Part shown: in pieces, positions 50,972 to 59,005 of the stretch
Position numbering within the stretch: position 1 is the stretch's first letter
Layout: every line of letters begins with the position of its first letter
NCBI GenBank assembly: GCA_934667505.1
Contig: CAKULY010000004.1
Span: forward strand, 1 to 64,000
Source of the DNA: an uncultured Treponema sp.
Lineage (GTDB): Bacteria > Spirochaetota > Spirochaetia > Treponematales > Treponemataceae
Reading direction: 5' to 3'
DNA length: 64,000 bases
Notes under the pieces: generated by a model
Seen by the model: the letters and a program-made list of their open reading frames with translations, nothing else
What the model was told of the DNA's origin: nothing
The model's database searches: none
Made by a program: the position numbers and the translations under genes

Positions 50972-52312
50972 AAGCTCGCCAGATTCAGCGGCGCCTGGAA
51001 GACCTATATCTGTGCGGAAAAATGCCCCCTCAAAAGTAACAGCATTTACCGCCTGATATGCGTTTTTCCAAGCAAGCTCAAAAGTCTCGCCAAAAGCGCT
51101 GCAAGCAAGAACTCTTCCACCGTTTGTAACCAGTCTTTCAGTAGAACTTCTGCGGTCCATAATTGCACCCGCTATGAAAATTTTTGCCCCAGTTTCCGCA
51201 ATTTTTTTTGCGTCAATTGTAATCTTTTTTCCCTTTTGATAGTGGTTTGGATAACCGCCGCTTACAACTACAGGCGCAACTTGAAATCCTTTTTTCCATT
51301 TGAAATCAAAGTCATTCAAAGTTCCATCCACAATCGCTTGGCACATTTGCGCAAAATCAAAATCCATTAAAGGAAGAACTGCTTGAGTTTCCGGATCCCC
51401 TAAGCGAACATTGTATTCAAGAAGTTTTGGACCGTCTTTTGTAAGCATTACGCCGAAAAATAAAAATCCTCTATAATCAAAGCCTTCCTGCTCCAGTCCT
51501 TTAAGCGTAGGTTCAAGACAGTCTTTTTTAAACTGCTGCATAGTTTCTTCAGAAACATCTGAAATAGGGCAAACTGCTCCCATTCCTCCAGTATTAGGTC
51601 CTTTCGCGCCATTTCGCAAGCGTTTGTGGTCTCTAGCCGGTAAAAACGGCACTATCGCTGAAGTTCCATTCTTTGTTGATTCTTTTGTAACAGAAACTGC
51701 AGAAAGAACAGAAATTTCAACTCCTTGAAGATAGTCTTCTATAACAAGCGTTTTGCCGGCGTTTCCAACTCTTTCGCCTTCCATAAAATCAGCAATTGCT
51801 GCAAGGGCTTCTTTTTCCGTCGCAGCTACCACAACACCCTTTCCTGCGGCAAGACCGTCAGCCTTTATTACAATAGGAGCTCCGTGTTCTTTTACATAAT
51901 TTTCAGCATCGGTTTTGTTTGTAAAAGTTCTGCTTTGAGCGCACGCAACTGAATACTTCATCATAAATTCTTTAGAAAGATTCTTGCTGGCTTCTAGCTG
52001 CGCAGCTGCCTTTTTAGGTCCCACGCAAGGAATTCCTTCGTTCCAAAATTCATCCGCAAGTCCTTCTGCAAGAGGATTCTCTGGTCCTATAACTGCAAGG
52101 TTACAATTTTCATGCTTTGCAATCTGAGTAAAAGGATTTTTTTCTTTTAAAATATAACTACATTCAGACGGGGCAACATTTACGCATTTCGATTCTTTTG
52201 CAGTGCCGCCATTTCCAGGAACGCAAACAACCTTTTCAACTTTAGGACTCTGTGCGAGTTTCCATGCAATGGCATGCTCTCTGCCACCGCTACCAACTAC
52301 TATTACATTCAT
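50969..52312 (-). CDS. purD: Phosphoribosylamine-glycine ligase
   Basis: 447 residues. It couples phosphoribosylamine and glycine with ATP, step two of purine synthesis. 'VVGSGGREHAIAWKLAQSP' at the N-terminus, the ATP-grasp 'IKADGLAAGKGVVVA', 'RDHKRLRNGAKGPNTGGMGAV' and 'LLEYNVRLGDPETQAVLP' are family blocks. TAAAAT (52324-52319) ends 6 nt before the ATG, with TTTACC 17 nt further upstream, so a leaderless mRNA is likely. It diverges from rsmI. Confidence 0.95.
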   Translation of the reverse strand: MNVIVVGSGGREHAIAWKLAQSPKVEKVVCVPGNGGTAKESKCVNVAPSECSYILKEKNPFTQIAKHENCNLAVIGPENPLAEGLADEFWNEGIPCVGPKKAAAQLEASKNLSKEFMMKYSVACAQSRTFTNKTDAENYVKEHGAPIVIKADGLAAGKGVVVAATEKEALAAIADFMEGERVGNAGKTLVIEDYLQGVEISVLSAVSVTKESTKNGTSAIVPFLPARDHKRLRNGAKGPNTGGMGAVCPISDVSEETMQQFKKDCLEPTLKGLEQEGFDYRGFLFFGVMLTKDGPKLLEYNVRLGDPETQAVLPLMDFDFAQMCQAIVDGTLNDFDFKWKKGFQVAPVVVSGGYPNHYQKGKKITIDAKKIAETGAKIFIAGAIMDRRSSTERLVTNGGRVLACSAFGETFELAWKNAYQAVNAVTFEGAFFRTDIGLPGAAESGEL

Positions 52313-52318
52313 ACTTAG

Positions 52319-52347
52319 ATTTTACATTAAAAGATTACATTGGTAAA
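52319..52347 (-). promoter_or_regulatory. Promoter of purD, leaderless
   Basis: On the minus strand TTTACC (52347-52342), 17-nt spacer, TAAAAT (52324-52319), then 6 nt to the ATG. Confidence 0.6.
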
Positions 52348-52387
52348 TAAATACAGCGAAATGACTTGCAAAAAATATAATTTTTCA

Positions 52388-52416
52388 TTGTAAAGAGCAA
52401 GATTTTTGTTTATAAT
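52388..52416 (+). promoter_or_regulatory. Promoter of rsmI, leaderless
   Basis: TTGTAA (52388-52393), 17-nt spacer, TATAAT (52411-52416), then GGAAAT and the ATG at 52423. Confidence 0.65.
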
Positions 52417-52422
52417 GGAAAT

Positions 52423-53157
52423 ATGTCAACGCTATTTGTAGTTGGAACGCCAATCGGCAACCTTAATGATATTACCTTTAGAGCTGTAGAAACTTTAAAA
52501 AAAGTTGAAGTCATAGCCGCAGAGGATACTCGTCATACATTGCAACTTCTAAATGCGTTGGAATCTAAAGGCTTGATGACTCATAATGAAATCAAAAAGC
52601 CTATGATAAGCTGCCGTTCGCAAAACGAAGAGACGGCGGCAAAAAAGATTATTGAATTAATGGAAAACGGCAAAGATGTTGCTTACGCAAGCGACGCTGG
52701 AACTCCTGGAATAAGCGATCCTGGTGAAGTTCTTGTCGAACTTGTTCGCAAAGCAGGTCATTCTGTTGTTCCAATACCGGGACCTAGTGCTTTTGCAACT
52801 TTAGTAAGCGTGGCAGGCTCTGGCGGAAAAACTTTAATCTTTGAAGGTTTTCTTTCTCCAAGTCCTGGAAAAAGACGAAACCGGCTAAAGGCGCTTTTAG
52901 CAACAGGAAATGCAATAGTTTTGTACGAAAGTCCGTTCAGAATTATAAAGTTACTAACGGATATTGCCGATATAGAAAGTGAACGTCGGCTAGTTATTGG
53001 ACGAGAACTAACAAAACTGCACGAAGAAATTATAGAAGGCACAGCTTTAGAATTGCGAAATAACTTTGCTGAAAGAAATGCTATCAAAGGTGAATTTGCA
53101 GTTTTCATTTTTGGCATAAAAAAGGTTCAGATTTCTGATGAAACTACCGATAATTAA
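52423..53157 (+). CDS. rsmI: 16S rRNA (cytidine1402-2'-O)-methyltransferase
   Basis: 244 residues. It methylates the ribose of C1402 of 16S rRNA. 'LFVVGTPIGNLNDITFRAVETL', 'AAEDTRHT', 'SDAGTPGISDPG' and 'IPGPSAF' are the tetrapyrrole-methylase-fold motifs of RsmI. flgM begins 21 nt after the stop, so the two are likely on one transcript. Confidence 0.94.
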   Translation: MSTLFVVGTPIGNLNDITFRAVETLKKVEVIAAEDTRHTLQLLNALESKGLMTHNEIKKPMISCRSQNEETAAKKIIELMENGKDVAYASDAGTPGISDPGEVLVELVRKAGHSVVPIPGPSAFATLVSVAGSGGKTLIFEGFLSPSPGKRRNRLKALLATGNAIVLYESPFRIIKLLTDIADIESERRLVIGRELTKLHEEIIEGTALELRNNFAERNAIKGEFAVFIFGIKKVQISDETTDN

Positions 53158-53178
53158 AAGGTAGAAGGTAGGATTAAT

Positions 53179-53469
53179 ATGATGGGTATTGAAAAACTTA
53201 CAGGAATAAACGCTATTCAGAATGTGCAGGGTTCTCGCCGTACAAATGGAACTGAAAAATTCGGCCGCATTGAAGATTCAGTTTCTGTATCTGCAGAAGC
53301 CAAGGCAATGGCAGAAACATACTACATGAAGCAAGTCGCTTCAGAAACTCCTAACGTAAGAGCTGACAAAATCGCCGAAATTAAAAGCAAGATTCAAAAT
53401 CCAAACTATCTTAATGAAAGCGTTATAGCATCTGCTGCCAATCGCATCATGGAAAGCTTTGGATTGTAA
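53179..53469 (+). CDS. flgM: FlgM-like anti-sigma-28 factor
   Basis: 96 residues. The C-terminal half, 'VRADKIAEIKSKIQNPNYLNESVIASAANRIMESFG', is the FlgM helix pair that holds sigma-28; the N-terminal half is Gly/Asn/Arg-rich and probably disordered, as in FlgM. It would keep FliA inactive until the hook is built and FlgM is exported. AGGA precedes tandem ATGs at 53179 and 53182. A terminator follows. Confidence 0.8.
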   Translation: MMGIEKLTGINAIQNVQGSRRTNGTEKFGRIEDSVSVSAEAKAMAETYYMKQVASETPNVRADKIAEIKSKIQNPNYLNESVIASAANRIMESFGL

Positions 53470-53505
53470 TTTAAAGATAAACCACTATTCGCTTTAGGTT
53501 ATAAC

Positions 53506-53549
53506 AAAGGCATTCTTGGGATAACATCTCGGAATGCCTTTTTTATTTA
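53506..53549 (+). terminator. Rho-independent terminator after flgM
   Basis: AAAGGCATTC (53506-53515) pairs with GAATGCCTTT (53532-53541) around a 16-nt loop, followed by TTTTATTT. About 36 nt past the flgM stop. Confidence 0.8.
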
Positions 53550-53618
53550 AGGTTTATGTAAACCTTAAAAACGGCTGGACCAAGGTCTTGAATGCAAGCG
53601 TACCTTGACCGGGCGTAT
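53547..53618 (+). repeat. R1 two-hairpin dispersed repeat, copy B
   Basis: First hairpin TTAAGGTTTA-TG-TAAACCTTAA (53547-53568), a perfect 10-bp inverted repeat. Second hairpin CCAAGGT (53580-53586) with ACCTTG (53602-53607) and outer arms GGCTGGA / CCGGGC, then CGTATT. It is the best preserved copy, lying in the leader of the Fe-ADH-like gene that starts at 53651. Confidence 0.75.
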
Positions 53619-53650
53619 TTTTGATTTATAAAATTCTTGTGGAGAATATA

Positions 53651-54799
53651 ATGAACGATCTTATTTTTAAAATTTCGCCAAATATAATTCTTGGCTCTTA
53701 CACAATAACAAGGCTTTCTCAGTATATAAAAACTTTTGGCACAAGATTTATAATTCTTACAGACCCAGTTTTAAGAGAATTCAAAATTATTGACAAAGTT
53801 GTACAGTCGCTAAACGAACACAAAGTGGAATATTTTGTTTGCGAAGAAATTACCGATGGAGCTAATTCAAAAGAAATAGAACAAATCTTAAAACTTGCAA
53901 AAGAAGGCTATGTTCACGGCATCATAGCTGTTGGCGGTGAAAAAATTCAGCACGCCGCAGCAATTGTCGCCTCTTTATTCAACGAAATTCACGACATATA
54001 TGATTTTATAGATGGAGCAATTCCTACGTCCGCTCCGCTTCCTTTAGTCTGTATTCCAACAACAATGCGAGCTCCTTATTCATTTACATCTTCCATTCCG
54101 ATTATAGATTCAAGGAGCTGGCAGACAAAATTATTAAAAATACAGAACAATGTTTGCCGCCTTATGGTGTGGGAACCGAATTTTTACATAACACTTACTG
54201 AAAATCAGCTTGCTTCAATGGGGATTGAAACCATGTGCCTTGACACAGAAGCTTACCTCTCTCAAAAAGCAAATTTTCTAAGCGATATGTTCTGCGAAAA
54301 AGGCGCAGAACTTTTAGGATACGCAATAAACGGGGCGAAAAGCCTTGAAATATCAACTCCAGCAGAAGTGCTTTTGGCAGAGGGAGGCTGCATGACTTCA
54401 CTTGCAACCTCATCTAGTTCTGTAGGAACGGCAAGCCTTATTTCATTGATTGCAAATTCAAAGTTCAGAATTAGCCGCTCTTTAGTCTGCGCAATCATGT
54501 TTCCATATATAATTGAAGATTGCGCAAAGTTCAAATCTAATAAAATTGAATATCTGGGCAAAAAATTTGGACTAATACCAGCAGAATCGTACAGAGAAGA
54601 AGCTTGCAAAGCCTTTGCAGAAAACGTTCGCCAAAAGTTAGCAAAAGAAAATCTTCCAACAAGACTAAAAGATTTAAATCTTACAATAGAGCAATTAGCC
54701 ACAATAGCAGATGAATCTAGCTCATTAGAAATTGCAACGACTTTGCCACGCAGCATGACAGCAGATGACATTTTTAACATGTTAAAACAGGCTTACTAA
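53651..54799 (+). CDS. Iron-alcohol-dehydrogenase-like protein without the metal site
   Basis: 382 residues from the ATG at 53651 (GGAG 6 nt upstream). The overall layout is that of Fe-ADH/glycerol dehydrogenase: N-terminal nucleotide domain ('RFIILTDPVL', 'GIIAVGGEKIQHAAA') and C-terminal helical domain. In active members the second domain carries Asp and three His. Here 'DALTHAIEAY' is 'ETMCLDTEAY', 'GAAHALAH' is 'GTASLISL', and the 'PHG' position is 'SRS', so the ligands are lost; the GGGSxxD nucleotide motif is also changed. Ordinary dehydrogenase activity is unlikely. TrmH-like gene follows by 2 nt. Confidence 0.75.
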   Translation: MNDLIFKISPNIILGSYTITRLSQYIKTFGTRFIILTDPVLREFKIIDKVVQSLNEHKVEYFVCEEITDGANSKEIEQILKLAKEGYVHGIIAVGGEKIQHAAAIVASLFNEIHDIYDFIDGAIPTSAPLPLVCIPTTMRAPYSFTSSIPIIDSRSWQTKLLKIQNNVCRLMVWEPNFYITLTENQLASMGIETMCLDTEAYLSQKANFLSDMFCEKGAELLGYAINGAKSLEISTPAEVLLAEGGCMTSLATSSSSVGTASLISLIANSKFRISRSLVCAIMFPYIIEDCAKFKSNKIEYLGKKFGLIPAESYREEACKAFAENVRQKLAKENLPTRLKDLNLTIEQLATIADESSSLEIATTLPRSMTADDIFNMLKQAY

Positions 54800-54801
54800 A
54801 A

Positions 54802-55626
54802 ATGATAGAACCTTCAAAACTTTTTCAACTAGACGGCGGACAAAAGAGAAGAAAACTAGCTTTAACTTTTGGAGCCTTAGAAAGAGATATTGCGGGCATT
54901 GCAGAAAAAGGAACTGAATACAATTTTAAAGCAATGCCGCGAAGCGAGTACACAAAAAAGCTAGCTGAAATTTTGTTAAAAGATCCGAAACTTCCTCCGC
55001 AAGCAGCTACAGAATTAAAATCGCTTTTAAGCGAAAAGCCATTTGACGAGCTTAGGGTTTGTAATTATGCAAGAAACCAGCTTCTTGCAATAATAGGAAC
55101 GTTCCCTGCCGAATGGGACCTTGTAATTGCTCCGCACGCCTTGCCCACAGACGAAAACGGTCTTGTCCGCAAGCGGGATTTTTTCCCGGGCGTATGCGTT
55201 TATGCAGAAGATATTCGCTCGCCTTTTAACATTGGCTCAATCTTTAGAACTGCAGAGGGTCTTGGCGCTGAAAAAATTTACATTTCTCCGAACTGTGTAG
55301 ACCCGATGCAGCAACGCTCTATTAGAAGCGGCATGGGCTGCGTAGAAACAATGGGATTTTCAAGGATTTCAGTTGATAATCTGCCTAGCGAAACACCAGT
55401 TTTCGCGCTAGAAACAGGCGGAACTCCAATAAATGACTTTAAGTTTCCAAGACAGGGAATATGCATAATCGGGTCAGAAGAACTAGGCGTTAGCCCTCAA
55501 GCCTTAAAAAAAGCCACTTACGGAACTGTAACCATTCCGATGAAAGGACTAAAGGCATCCTTAAATGTGGGAGTTGCTTTTGGAATCCTTATGCAAAAAT
55601 GGATTGAATACATTAGTGCTGAATAA
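54802..55626 (+). CDS. TrmH/SpoU-family RNA methyltransferase
   Basis: 274 residues. The C-terminal SPOUT domain is clear: 'VYAEDIRSPFNIGSIFRTAEGLGAEKIYIS' (motif 1), 'CIIGSEELGVSP' (motif 2) and 'IPMKGLKASLNVGVAFGILM' (motif 3). It should 2'-O-methylate a tRNA or rRNA nucleotide. The N-terminal 120 residues are helical and not family-standard, possibly substrate recognition. The start is 2 nt after the preceding stop, so translation is coupled. Confidence 0.9.
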   Translation: MIEPSKLFQLDGGQKRRKLALTFGALERDIAGIAEKGTEYNFKAMPRSEYTKKLAEILLKDPKLPPQAATELKSLLSEKPFDELRVCNYARNQLLAIIGTFPAEWDLVIAPHALPTDENGLVRKRDFFPGVCVYAEDIRSPFNIGSIFRTAEGLGAEKIYISPNCVDPMQQRSIRSGMGCVETMGFSRISVDNLPSETPVFALETGGTPINDFKFPRQGICIIGSEELGVSPQALKKATYGTVTIPMKGLKASLNVGVAFGILMQKWIEYISAE

Positions 55627-55633
55627 TTCTAAT

Positions 55634-57133
55634 TTATTTCTTTGAATTCTGCTCTTCAAAACTAGAATTCAGTTTTTCAGAAATCTTAGCAAACTGACTT
55701 TCAGAAGGAATTCTAAACATAGAAAGAACATCCTGGTCAATCTGATAATATTCAATTCTCTTTTCCTGATAGTGAACAAGCATGTCCGCAAGATAAACAA
55801 CGCTGGCAAGAGTCATTGTATCTTCCGGGGCATTTTCAGGGGAATGATGATACCTGATTACGTTTACAATTATGGGCGGGAAATTCCATTTTTCTGCAAT
55901 TTTTGCTCCAATTTCACCATGATTTACTCCTGAAAGAATTTTTTCAAACAGTTCGGGTTCAACTCCTTTTGACTTGCAAACAATTCTAATCCTTTCCAAA
56001 AAAGACGGATGTATTGTTTCAAAAATAATTTTTCCCATGTCATGCAAAAGACCGCACACATAAGAATCTTCCACAACACTTCTTTGGGAAGAACAAAAAT
56101 TTCTAGCAATGTTATAAGAATAATATGCAACTTTATATGCGTGGTTCCACAAACTTTCTGTGCTTCCAGGAACAGAAGAAAACGCCTTTATAGTTCCTAT
56201 TGTAAAAAGCATATTTTTTATGCCATGCAAGCCAATAAGTTTTACAGCTTCAGCAATACTTTTACAAGGCTGGCTCAAACCAAAGGCGGCGGAATTTACT
56301 AATTTTAACAGTTCGCCAGTAAGGGCAACATCATTGCTTATTTGAACTGCGATATCTGAAATTTTTGAATCGGGTTCTTCAAGCAGTTTGCTCAATCTTG
56401 CGATATTTTCCGGAAACTGCGGTAGGCTGTTAATTGAATCTTCAAACTCTTTTGAAATAATATTGATTTTGTCTTTTACTTCACTATTTAGTGGAAGTAT
56501 AATTCTTGTTATAGTTTCCCCATTTTCAGAAAGAATTTGAAAATTTTCTTCTGTAAGACCAATCTCTTTTAGCATAAGAATCATTATAACAATGCCAAGG
56601 CCAGCCCCTTCCGAATCATCTAAAACCTGGTTTAAGGCATCTTCAATCGAAGCATACTTTTGAGCCCTACGCATTTTTTCATAAATTCGCTTGTATTCAA
56701 AGACCGTTATTATAGAATTATTGCGAACTTCCATTTTTATTTTATTATTTCGATACTGCAACATCAGCTTTACGTAAAGCCCGGCATCTTTTTGCGCTTG
56801 CAAATAGTAATTAATATTATTCAGAGTTTCATACTTAAAATCTTTCATTCCCAAGTTGTAGTCTTGTTCGCTTGTAATGTCTAATTTTTTTTCTTTGAAA
56901 TAAATTCTTTTTGTATTTGCTTTTTTTGCGTTTGTAACCAACTCTTGCATACAATAAGTCAGATACGGAATCATGAAATTTTGATCTAATTCCTTTAAAA
57001 AACTAGTAAGCACATTGCCCATATACACTTCCATATCGTGAGGCAGCGTATATGTGTTTATGGAAAGAGGTACGCCAGAACGAATTGCCATCTTTATTTT
57101 TAAAATATCTATTGATGTATTATGATTCGTCAT
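55634..57133 (-). CDS. GHKL ATPase-like/HDOD fusion signalling protein
   Basis: 499 residues. Residues about 30-215 resemble a histidine-kinase-type ATPase: N-box 'QELVTNAKKAN' with E64 and N68, G-box 'DSEGAGLGIVIMILM' at 173-187, and an end strand 'ETITRIILPL'. Residues about 240-450 are an HDOD domain ('LPQFPENIARLSKLLEEPDSKISDIAVQISNDVALTGELLKLVNSAAFG') with 'CGLLHDMGKIIFE' (HD at 364-365) at its end. No phospho-acceptor His or membrane segment is seen. HDOD proteins are signalling scaffolds in motile bacteria. A cytosolic regulator is likely. AGG lies upstream of the start. Confidence 0.75.
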   Translation of the reverse strand: MTNHNTSIDILKIKMAIRSGVPLSINTYTLPHDMEVYMGNVLTSFLKELDQNFMIPYLTYCMQELVTNAKKANTKRIYFKEKKLDITSEQDYNLGMKDFKYETLNNINYYLQAQKDAGLYVKLMLQYRNNKIKMEVRNNSIITVFEYKRIYEKMRRAQKYASIEDALNQVLDDSEGAGLGIVIMILMLKEIGLTEENFQILSENGETITRIILPLNSEVKDKINIISKEFEDSINSLPQFPENIARLSKLLEEPDSKISDIAVQISNDVALTGELLKLVNSAAFGLSQPCKSIAEAVKLIGLHGIKNMLFTIGTIKAFSSVPGSTESLWNHAYKVAYYSYNIARNFCSSQRSVVEDSYVCGLLHDMGKIIFETIHPSFLERIRIVCKSKGVEPELFEKILSGVNHGEIGAKIAEKWNFPPIIVNVIRYHHSPENAPEDTMTLASVVYLADMLVHYQEKRIEYYQIDQDVLSMFRIPSESQFAKISEKLNSSFEEQNSKK

Positions 57134-57179
57134 TTTTTGCCTACAGTTTTATTTAGCCAAATTTCGAATTAAAAAGAAT

Positions 57180-57240
57180 GAATAGAAGAGTCAAAAGTTT
57201 TTTGCAGTTATAAAAAACTAGACTTTCGACCTTTTATTTA
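57180..57240 (+). repeat. R4-related repeat, opposite orientation
   Basis: TTTTTTGCAGTTATAAAAAACTAGACTTTCGACC shares TATAACTGC..AAAAA with the neighbouring copy in inverted orientation and GACTTTCGACCTTTTATT with the copy at 31541. It lies upstream of the HDOD gene start. Confidence 0.5.
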
Positions 57241-57269
57241 ATCTATCAATTATCTAAAAAAAAGTTAAG

Positions 57270-57375
57270 TAGCCCCAAACTTCGTTTTTTTTATAACTGC
57301 GAAAAAATGCTTTCAGCGAATTTTCAATTTGCTTACGCTTTTATTCACTTTCCTAAAAACTCAGCATTTGAGCTA
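57270..57375 (-). repeat. R4 repeat, copy at the mgtC 3' end
   Basis: Minus strand AGGAAAGTGAATAAAAGCGTAAGC is the core; arms TAGCCCCAAACTTCG and CTCAGCATTTGAGCTA are partly complementary. It ends about 10 nt before the stop codon of the mgtC gene (57384), on that gene's sense strand. The 57134-57383 gap holds nothing else but this and the inverted copy. Confidence 0.6.
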
Positions 57376-57383
57376 TTAAAAAA

Positions 57384-58058
57384 CTAGTCGTCGGAAATTG
57401 AAATGTCTACAAGCTGGCCAACTTCACGCAATTTTTCTACTAATTCGTGAAGCTCAAAGTTTTCTGGAGCTTTTACAGAAAAAACAAGAGTCGTTCTTTT
57501 TAACTCTAAGGATTCAGACATATTTAAATCGCGAAATATAAAACCTGCGCTAGAAATTATGGCTCTTATTTTTTTTAAATCCATTGTGTCAGACGCATAG
57601 GTCAATGCAAGCCTTTTGGTTTTTTCTGCCGGGAAAAGCTTCATTTCGGCGAAGCCTAAAAAAATCAAGCTTAAAACAGAAACCGACAAGGTTACCGCAA
57701 CTATAAAAAATTCACCTACGCCGCAAGCGAGTCCCAATGCGCAAGCCGTCCAAATAACAGCGGCGGTTGTAAGCCCACGGATATTCAAGCCTTGATGAAT
57801 AATTGCTCCGCCGCCAACAAAACCAATACCTGTAACAACGCCTGCCGCAATTCTTGCAGGATCACCTTTTACAACAGACTTTTCCGCAATAAGAACAGAA
57901 AGCATACACATGACTGCAGAAGAAACACATATCAAGATAAGCGTCCGCATACCTACAGAATGGTATCTGCGCTTCCGTTCAACTCCTAAAACAAGGCCGC
58001 ACACAAAGGCAGCGCACAACCTTGCAAGACAATCAACATACCAATTTCCAAAAGACAT
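57384..58058 (-). CDS. MgtC/SapB-family membrane protein
   Basis: 224 residues. Four to five N-terminal membrane helices with 'LARLCAAFVCGLVLGVERKRR', 'GVVTGIGFVGGGAIIHQG' and 'RGLTTAAVIWTACALGLACGVG', the signature blocks of MgtC. The C-terminal 80 residues form an ACT-like soluble domain. In pathogens MgtC acts on magnesium limitation and ATP synthase control; here the role is not shown. GGGAAG precedes the start. Confidence 0.88.
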   Translation of the reverse strand: MSFGNWYVDCLARLCAAFVCGLVLGVERKRRYHSVGMRTLILICVSSAVMCMLSVLIAEKSVVKGDPARIAAGVVTGIGFVGGGAIIHQGLNIRGLTTAAVIWTACALGLACGVGEFFIVAVTLSVSVLSLIFLGFAEMKLFPAEKTKRLALTYASDTMDLKKIRAIISSAGFIFRDLNMSESLELKRTTLVFSVKAPENFELHELVEKLREVGQLVDISISDD

Positions 58059-58073
58059 TTTAAACTTCCCTTT

Positions 58074-58156
58074 TAGCCCGAATGTCGAGTTTCTTTACAA
58101 ATTGTAAATTCGCTTACACTTTTGTTCATTTTCCTAAAAACTCGAAGTTCGGGCTA
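58074..58156 (-). repeat. R4 palindromic repeat, best copy
   Basis: Arms TAGCCCGAA-tg-TCGAGTTT (58074-58092) and AAACTCGA-ag-TTCGGGCTA (58138-58156) pair at 17 positions. The core on the minus strand reads AGGAAAATGAACAAAAGTGT and contains an 18-codon frame (MNKSVSEFTICKETRHSG, stop in the left arm). The right arm supplies the stop codon (58154-58156) of the upstream hypothetical gene. Confidence 0.8.
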
Positions 58157-58888
58157 TCTAAACAACGAAAAAGAACTTGGATTCTTGCTTCCAGCTTTTA
58201 CCCAGGCAAGAGCATTTTTTGCGCTTGGCTTATGCTTTGCCAAAAGAGCAGCTTCTATATAAAAATCCAGCCATTGGGAAAGCGAACTATCTTTTTTAAG
58301 GATTTCATTGTTTTCGTCACCAGAAACAAGCAAAACCTGCACGTTCTCGTTATTAAACTGCATTGCCGCAACACTTTCAGCAAAAGTAGCAAACGCAGCC
58401 TCTGATGCCGCAACTAAAGGATTAGCAATATCTATTCCAGCTGATTTTAGCACTGGGTTAAGAATTGCATCCCTAAGCGAGGCAACTGGTTTTAATATAA
58501 AAACGATTGTAGCCTTCGAGCCATGCTGTTGAATTCTATTTAGAACTTCCATTACAAGGTATTGAAACCCTAAAATCATGCTATCGTTAGCATAAGAACA
58601 TGCATCTAACGAAAAAGAAGAAAACTTTCTAGCAAAGTATTCAGCGTCAAAGTAAAAAATAAAACGGTCTGGAACACCGATTAACGATTCTGCCTGCAAA
58701 ATCAATGCCCTAGCAGCCACTGCAGAACATTTATTCCAGGTTAAAACTTTTATATCTTTTGAAGAAAGTCCTTTTGATTCTCCATTTTCATCTGCAACAA
58801 CAACATTGTTTCCAGAAAGCGCAAAAGAATCTGCAAATTCCGCTATAGAAGGAAGCTCCTTTCCTGCAATCAAAATATTTTTTGCCAT
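58154..58888 (-). CDS. Hypothetical Rossmann-like protein
   Basis: 244 residues. 'MAKNILIAGKELPSIAEFADSFALSGNNVVVADENGES' looks like the first strand-helix-strand of an SDR-type nucleotide-binding fold, but the GxxxGxG motif is missing. 'QYLVMEVLNRIQQHGSKATIVFILKP' and 'AAFATFAESVAAMQFNNENVQVLLVSGD' fit an SDR core. No catalytic Tyr-x-x-x-Lys is apparent. A degenerate SDR is likely. TATAAT (58900-58895) ends 6 nt before the ATG. The stop codon is inside an R4 arm. Confidence 0.55.
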   Translation of the reverse strand: MAKNILIAGKELPSIAEFADSFALSGNNVVVADENGESKGLSSKDIKVLTWNKCSAVAARALILQAESLIGVPDRFIFYFDAEYFARKFSSFSLDACSYANDSMILGFQYLVMEVLNRIQQHGSKATIVFILKPVASLRDAILNPVLKSAGIDIANPLVAASEAAFATFAESVAAMQFNNENVQVLLVSGDENNEILKKDSSLSQWLDFYIEAALLAKHKPSAKNALAWVKAGSKNPSSFSLFR

Positions 58889-58894
58889 GCCCTA

Positions 58895-58900
58895 ATTATA
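58895..58900 (-). promoter_or_regulatory. -10 element of the hypothetical gene, leaderless
   Basis: TATAAT on the minus strand, 6 nt before the ATG at 58888; no Shine-Dalgarno at a proper distance. Confidence 0.55.
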
Positions 58901-58930
58901 CTTTATAATTCTTCTTTTAGAAAGTATTCA

Positions 58931-59005
58931 TTCAGGATTTATCAAACCCCTGAAAACAGCTGAGCCAAGGTCTTGAGCGTAAGCGCGCCTTGACTAGACG
59001 TATTT
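58931..59005 (+). repeat. R1 two-hairpin dispersed repeat, copy C
   Basis: First hairpin TTCAGG (58931-58936) / CCTGAA (58949-58954); second CAAGG (58966-58970) / CCTTG (58988-58992) with AGCC..GACTAG arms; then GACGTATT. The first stem differs from copy B (TTAAGG/CCTTAA) but stays paired. The rest of the gap to 59167 has no gene; one open frame, 'FSDILANIFAGTYAQAAAQI', lacks a start codon. Confidence 0.7.

Noticed and set aside
54262..54780. Minus-strand 172-codon frame
   Set aside because: Antisense of the Fe-ADH-like gene; no ribosome site or recognisable motifs.
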